From the NCBI RefSeq assembly GCF_019511445.1, contig NZ_JAEUAN010000027.1, positions 26,998 through 90,997 on the forward strand: a DNA stretch of 64,000 nucleotides. The letters run 5' to 3'. Positions 60,377-64,000 of this stretch are shown piece after piece. The stretch is from Aliirhizobium wenxiniae. GTDB taxonomy: Bacteria; Pseudomonadota; Alphaproteobacteria; Rhizobiales; Rhizobiaceae. Under the pieces are notes generated by a model. The model had not been told where the DNA came from. It made no database searches and saw only the letters and a list, made by a program, of their open reading frames with translations. The translations under genes were made by a program, and so were the position numbers. The first letter of the stretch is position 1. Every line of letters begins with the position of its first letter.

Positions 60377-61123
60377 TTAGAGGCCCCACTTCTTCTTGAT
60401 CGCGTCGAAGCGTCCATCCTTCTTCATGTTGGCGAGCCCGGTGTTGATCTTTTCCAGAAGCTCTGCATTGCCCTTGGTGACCGCGATATTGATCGGCCCA
60501 ACGACAGCAGGCTTATAGGATTGAACCAGGCGGAGGCCCGGGAAGCGCCCTTGCGCGATGTTGTAGGCAAGGATCGGATAGTCGCCAACGCCGCCATCCA
60601 GACGGCCATTGGTAACGTCGCGTAGGATATCGGGCAGGGATTCATAGGCGTTGACTTCAGACGGCGCGCCGGAGGACTTCATGTAATCGATATAGCGGGT
60701 CCCGACCTGAGCCCCCAGCTTCTTGCCCTTCAGGTCTTCCACACCGGTGTAATCGGTGGCGTCCTTGTCGGATACGACCAGTCCCTCACCATAGGTATAT
60801 ACGTCCTGGCTGAAGTCGACGATCTTGGCGCGCTCCGGAGAGCCATACATGGCGGCGGAAATGATATCGATCTTGCCGGAGGTCAATGCGGCAATCAGCG
60901 CCGAGAACTGCATCGGCTGGATTTCGATCTTGAACCCGCCCTCCTTGGCAATCTCCTCGATGACATCCACCATCACGCCCTGAATGGTGTTGGTCTTGGC
61001 GTCAAGGAAGGTGAAGGGGGTGCCAGTCGGGGTTGAACCGACCTTATAGACCGTCGTCTGTGCCTGGGCGGCGTGAGCGGCGACTGCGAATGATATGGCA
61101 ACCAGAGTTCTCTTGAACCACAT
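60377..61123 (-). CDS. Polar amino-acid ABC substrate-binding protein
   Basis: This 248-residue periplasmic binding protein of family 3 captures a polar amino acid or amine. A signal peptide (MWFKRTLVAISFAVAAHAAQ, cleavage after HAAQA) is followed by the mature domain with VGSTPTGTPFTFLD, VMVDVIEEIAKEGG and GKIDIISAAMYGSPERAKIVDFS. First gene of a minus-strand operon: binding protein, permease, ATPase, DAO oxidase. A likely operator region with inverted repeats lies upstream. Confidence 0.92.
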   Translation of the reverse strand: MWFKRTLVAISFAVAAHAAQAQTTVYKVGSTPTGTPFTFLDAKTNTIQGVMVDVIEEIAKEGGFKIEIQPMQFSALIAALTSGKIDIISAAMYGSPERAKIVDFSQDVYTYGEGLVVSDKDATDYTGVEDLKGKKLGAQVGTRYIDYMKSSGAPSEVNAYESLPDILRDVTNGRLDGGVGDYPILAYNIAQGRFPGLRLVQSYKPAVVGPINIAVTKGNAELLEKINTGLANMKKDGRFDAIKKKWGL

Positions 61124-61160
61124 TTTACCTGTTCCCTTTTATATTTTTGGAGAAAACGCA

Positions 61161-61198
61161 CGGCGATTGTCTCGCCGAGAAATGCTTGGAATTTCTCG
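61161..61198. promoter_or_regulatory. Overlapping inverted repeats upstream of the amino-acid importer
   Basis: CGGCGA-N5-TCGCCG (61161-61177) overlaps CGAGAAAT-N7-ATTTCTCG (61176-61198), 38-75 bases before the binding-protein start. Further out, ACCGGTGAG occurs twice as a direct repeat (61231-61239 and 61255-61263). The rest of 61124-61503 shows no gene. Confidence 0.5.
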
Positions 61199-61503
61199 CG
61201 AATTTCTTGGCTTATGTAGAATTTTTGCCGACCGGTGAGGCGCTGCTGAAATCAACCGGTGAGCAACAGTGTCGCATCTGGCCATCGCACGATGTTTCGA
61301 ATGGCAAAGGGCACGCGGCAGATAATGCTGAATCCGGATCTATTTCGAAATCTGATCTGATCAGGTAGCGTAGAACGTCTGCCTTGGTGGTCTTCGAGTT
61401 TACGTGCGCCGCTCTCTGGAAAGCACGGGGATCTCACGGTTCAGCCCCACAGGCCGAACGATCTCGCCATCTTGAACAGGCGAGAGGCGAGGGCGGTTGA
61501 TTT

Positions 61504-62061
61504 CTACCCGCTCGCGGTAAACCAGGCCACGAGTTCGGCGGAATTCCTTATGCCAATAGCCCTCATCAGCCTTGCCCGATGTGACTCAACAGTCCTTACA
61601 GACAGGTCGAGCTCAGTTGCAATTTGCGCACTGGTCTTGCCTTGAACAACAAGTGTTATGATCTGGCTTTGCCTGTCTGTGAGGGATATGCCCCGCGAGG
61701 CAACAGGCCGTGCCAGGGGCTGAAAGCAGTATATTGCCTGGGCGAATGGATCCGTTGCGTGCCGCGTCCTGCCATGGACCTGGCACCAGAATTTTTGGCC
61801 ATCTCCAGCCGTCATAATTCGCTCGTCGTAATAGACTTGACCATTTGGGAGATTGGCCTGCCACGTCCGACCGGTCCGGACAAAATCGGAATGTTTCGGG
61901 TAGAGCTGCGCAAAGCTGTGATCGATGAGATCCGATCGCGCATATTTAAACAGGCTGGCGAATTGCTCGTTGCAATCCCGGATAATTCTATGTGTCGCAA
62001 AGACCATGGGGACGGGGATCTCGTCCAACCCGAAATTCCAGCTTTCTGCACTCTCTGCCAC
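61504..62061 (-). CDS. PAS-LuxR transcriptional regulator
   Basis: This 185-residue regulator has an N-terminal PAS-like domain (about residues 10-115) and a C-terminal LuxR helix-turn-helix (LTDRQSQIITLVVQGKTSAQIATELDLSVRTVESH in its core, about 126-180). The start is GTG at 62061. No receiver domain or autoinducer domain is seen, so it likely senses a small molecule or redox cue through PAS. It is divergent from the CoA-transferase genes and upstream of the amino-acid importer, so it could regulate either. Confidence 0.88.
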   Translation of the reverse strand: MAESAESWNFGLDEIPVPMVFATHRIIRDCNEQFASLFKYARSDLIDHSFAQLYPKHSDFVRTGRTWQANLPNGQVYYDERIMTAGDGQKFWCQVHGRTRHATDPFAQAIYCFQPLARPVASRGISLTDRQSQIITLVVQGKTSAQIATELDLSVRTVESHRARLMRAIGIRNSAELVAWFTASG

Positions 62062-62179
62062 GACAATTCTCTCGCGAAAGGCGGTATAAATACTGCTATC
62101 CTTCGCATTCCATCAAGGCTTATCTTGCTTTTTGTCATCCCCGATTTTCGGGCGACAGGAGGAACCGGGTGGAGGAACT

Positions 62180-62890
62180 ATGAGGAAAGTTGTCGCTACG
62201 GCCAGCGAGGCCATGGCGGGATTGCTTCGCGATGGCATGACGCTCATGTCCGGTGGCTTCGGGCTTTGTGGTATTCCGTCGACCTTGATCGAAGCAATCC
62301 GCCTGTCGGGTGTCAAAGACCTGACTGTCATTTCGAACAATGCCGGCGTCGATGGTTTCGGCCTTGGTGTGCTTCTGGAGACGCGCCAGATACGCAAGAT
62401 GATCTCGTCCTATGTTGGCGAGAATAAACTGTTTGCGGAGCAGTATCTTTCGGGCGCTCTTGAGCTCGAATTCAACCCGCAGGGAACGCTAGCCGAGCGT
62501 ATCCGAGCCGGCGGGGCGGGTATTCCTGCATTTTTCACCAAAACCGGTGTCGGCACGCTGGTTGCCGAAGGCAAGGAGATCCGCCGTTTTGGTGAAGACG
62601 ATTACGTCATGGAAACCGGACTTTTCGCCGATCTCTCCCTCATTCATGCCTGGAAAGGCGATACGGAAGGTAATCTCGTCTATCGGAAAACGGCGCGGAA
62701 CTTCAATCCTGTCATGGCAACGGCGGCCCATGTGACGATTGCCGAGGTTGAGCATCTTGTACCGGCCGGGGAAATCGATCCGGACGCGATCCATACGCCC
62801 GGCATTTTCGTCAACAAGATCCTGCATGTTCCCAACGGCGAAAAACGCATCGAGCAAAGAACCGTACGCAAGCTGGGGGAGGAGGTCTGA
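62180..62890 (+). CDS. 3-oxoacid CoA-transferase subunit A
   Basis: This subunit has 236 residues and the CoA-transferase family I fold. It moves CoA from succinyl-CoA to a 3-oxoacid such as acetoacetate or 3-oxoadipate. Motifs are GGFGLCGIPSTLIEAI, ISNNAGVDGFGLG and the Gly-rich RAGGAGIPAFFTKTG. The start MRKVVATASEA lies 10 bases after a GGAGG site; the longer frame from 62132 is rejected. It is paired with subunit B across one base. The family includes PcaI and ScoA, which sequence alone does not separate. Confidence 0.93.
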   Translation: MRKVVATASEAMAGLLRDGMTLMSGGFGLCGIPSTLIEAIRLSGVKDLTVISNNAGVDGFGLGVLLETRQIRKMISSYVGENKLFAEQYLSGALELEFNPQGTLAERIRAGGAGIPAFFTKTGVGTLVAEGKEIRRFGEDDYVMETGLFADLSLIHAWKGDTEGNLVYRKTARNFNPVMATAAHVTIAEVEHLVPAGEIDPDAIHTPGIFVNKILHVPNGEKRIEQRTVRKLGEEV

Positions 62891-62891
62891 C

Positions 62892-63542
62892 ATGGCCTGG
62901 ACGCGTGAACAGATGGCGGCTCGGGCTGCTCGCGAACTGCAGGACGGCTTTTACGTCAATCTCGGCATCGGTATTCCAACCCTGGTGGCCAATTTCATTC
63001 CGGACGGAATGGAAGTAACGCTTCAGAGCGAAAACGGCATGCTTGGCATGGGGCCTTTTCCATTCGAGGGCGAAGAAGATGCCGACCTCATCAATGCCGG
63101 CAAGCAGACGATAACGCAGCTTCCCAAAACCAGCTATTTCTCGTCGGCGGACAGCTTTGGAATGATCCGCGGCGGGCATATAGACCTATCGATCCTGGGT
63201 GCCATGCAGGTTTCCCAGAGCGGTGATCTGGCCAATTGGATGATCCCGGGCAAGATGGTCAAGGGCATGGGAGGCGCCATGGACCTCGTCGCAGGAGTGA
63301 AGCGGGTTGTTGTCGTCATGGAACACGAAGCAAAGGGCGAACCGAAGCTTCTGAAGGAATGTACGCTGCCGCTGACCGGACGGCGTGTTGCCGATATGGT
63401 GATCACTGATCTCGGCGTTTTCCGTGTCGCTCGCAATGGCCCACCGAAATTGACGCTGATTGGCCTGGCGGATGGAGTTGGCGTCGAAGAAATAAGAGCG
63501 AAGACAGACGCCGCTTTCGATATCGATCCTAGTCATATGTGA
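62892..63542 (+). CDS. 3-oxoacid CoA-transferase subunit B
   Basis: This 216-residue partner carries the catalytic Glu in LQSENGMLGMGPFPFEG (Glu of the SENG motif forms the acyl-CoA intermediate). GFYVNLGIGIPTLVANFIP is the conserved N-terminal part. The start ATG 62892 follows the subunit A stop after one base, with GGAGG just before. Together the two subunits probably activate the end product of the amino acid or aromatic breakdown. Confidence 0.94.
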   Translation: MAWTREQMAARAARELQDGFYVNLGIGIPTLVANFIPDGMEVTLQSENGMLGMGPFPFEGEEDADLINAGKQTITQLPKTSYFSSADSFGMIRGGHIDLSILGAMQVSQSGDLANWMIPGKMVKGMGGAMDLVAGVKRVVVVMEHEAKGEPKLLKECTLPLTGRRVADMVITDLGVFRVARNGPPKLTLIGLADGVGVEEIRAKTDAAFDIDPSHM

Positions 63543-63559
63543 GATAGACAGACGCTCCA

Positions 63560-63585
63560 TTCCGGCCGGCATGCTCCGGCCGGAA
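63560..63585. terminator. Hairpin after the CoA-transferase genes
   Basis: TTCCGGCCGG and CCGGCCGGAA form a 10-bp stem with a 6-nt loop, 17 bases after the subunit B stop. No T run follows on the plus strand, so it is only a possible terminator. Confidence 0.55.
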
Positions 63586-63646
63586 AATATCGACCAGCAC
63601 AAAGTTCCATAATGTAGATTATGCGATCTTCGTGTGTAAGGGCTAT

Positions 63647-63686
63647 TTAGTAATGCGACAGTTGGGCCAGTTAGAGATGCGACAGT
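63647..63686 (+). repeat. Tandem terminal repeats of the IS end
   Basis: Two copies of TTAGnnATGCGACAGT are found at 63647-63662 and 63671-63686, period 24 bases. Confidence 0.8.
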
Positions 63687-63776
63687 CTCGCCTCTCGACG
63701 CACTGGTCAAAACCAACGTTGGGAGCAAGGATGACGGTCTTCAGCCTGGTCGAGACCATGAGCATTCGGAGTCGTC

Positions 63777-64000
63777 ATGTCCTTTTTGATCACCATGTCG
63801 CAGAAAGAATTGCATCGCCTCGAACTCATCCAGAAGATCCGTGACGAACGCCTGAGCGTCGTCCAGGTGGCCAAACGTCTCGACCTCAGTCGAAGTCAGG
63901 TCCATCGGCTGCTGCAGGCCTATGACCGGGATGGTCCGGCCGGGCTCGTTTCGAAGAAGCGATCACGGCCGAGCAATCGGCGCCACAGCGAGGAGTTCCG
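63777..64000 (+). CDS. ISNCY-family transposase, N-terminal part (truncated by window edge)
   Basis: The visible 74 residues begin MSFLITMSQKELHRLELIQK (start at 63777 or 63795) and continue with a helix-turn-helix (SVVQVAKRLDLSRSQVHRLLQAYDRDG) and the basic stretch VSKKRSRPSNRRHSEEF. This N-terminus is the type seen in ISNCY/IS1202-group transposases common in rhizobia. The DDE catalytic part lies beyond the window. Confidence 0.85.
   Translation, partial: MSFLITMSQKELHRLELIQKIRDERLSVVQVAKRLDLSRSQVHRLLQAYDRDGPAGLVSKKRSRPSNRRHSEEF

Larger units (their letters stand above)
63647..64000 (+). mobile_element. Left end of an ISNCY-type insertion sequence (partial)
   Basis: The element seems to begin near 63647, with two 16-base copies of TTAGnnATGCGACAGT (63647-63662 and 63671-63686) placed 24 bases apart. 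Such spaced repeats at an IS end are usual transposase-binding sites. A transposase gene follows and runs off the window. The right end and target-site duplication cannot be seen, so the exact left boundary is inferred. Confidence 0.75.

Overview
The window looks like alphaproteobacterial DNA of the family Rhizobiaceae (Rhizobium, Agrobacterium or a close relative). Codon use is GC-rich, there is a homologue of the rhizobial y4cF/DUF1612 family, and ABC transporters and DAO-type flavin oxidases are numerous. The absence of housekeeping genes suggests an accessory replicon or accessory island. There is no rRNA, CRISPR array or prophage. The only mobile element seen is the left end of an ISNCY-type insertion sequence that runs off the right edge.

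Region 1 (1-3429) is a selenium locus: the 3' end of selB, the selenocysteine tRNA gene selC (UCA anticodon), a small coupled gene, and selD on the other strand. The selB reading frame runs through the whole selC gene. A Tat-exported transglutaminase-like protein and a small exported protein lie inside this locus. Region 2 (3685-7158) holds a DUF1612 DNA-binding protein, an exported haloperoxidase-type hydrolase and an AraC regulator.

Region 3 (7224-28785) concerns siderophores and sugar phosphates. It has two TonB-dependent siderophore receptors, a FepBDGC-like catecholate siderophore importer, a PchR-like AraC regulator, an IroE/Fes-like siderophore esterase, and an RhtX/FptX-like inner-membrane transporter whose 5' end looks frameshifted. 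Embedded in it is a six-gene operon (9907-16562): an ABC importer annotated by family as ferric-iron type, an inositol-monophosphatase-like enzyme, a dual-specificity-type phosphatase and a LacI regulator. Its content fits uptake and dephosphorylation of a sugar phosphate (AfuABC-like) better than iron uptake. A TetR regulator and a membrane diguanylate cyclase lie between these blocks.

Region 4 (28968-39023) has hydantoinase/oxoprolinase subunits HyuA and HyuB, a 2Fe-2S protein and an FAD/NAD(P) oxidoreductase of the HcnA/HcnB (opine oxidase) type, two DAO-family oxidases, and LysR and AsnC regulators. The hyuA leader can form a perfect 12-bp hairpin that hides the ribosome binding site, and a second upstream copy of the same segment could compete for it.

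Region 5 (39080-63542) is a nitrogen and carbon catabolic block. It has a dipeptide-type ABC importer, a class III aminotransferase, two haloacid-dehalogenase-family proteins, two paralogous double-GNAT proteins and two more DAO oxidases. A six-gene operon follows (ArgE-like deacylase, GhrA-like reductase, cupin, aldehyde dehydrogenase, tartrate/D-malate dehydrogenase, GabD), then a polar amino-acid ABC importer coupled to a DAO oxidase, a PAS-LuxR regulator and a 3-oxoacid CoA-transferase. Together these genes could import amines, opines or N-acylated amino acids, deaminate or oxidise them, and pass the aldehydes and acids to central metabolism. The exact substrates cannot be read from the sequence.
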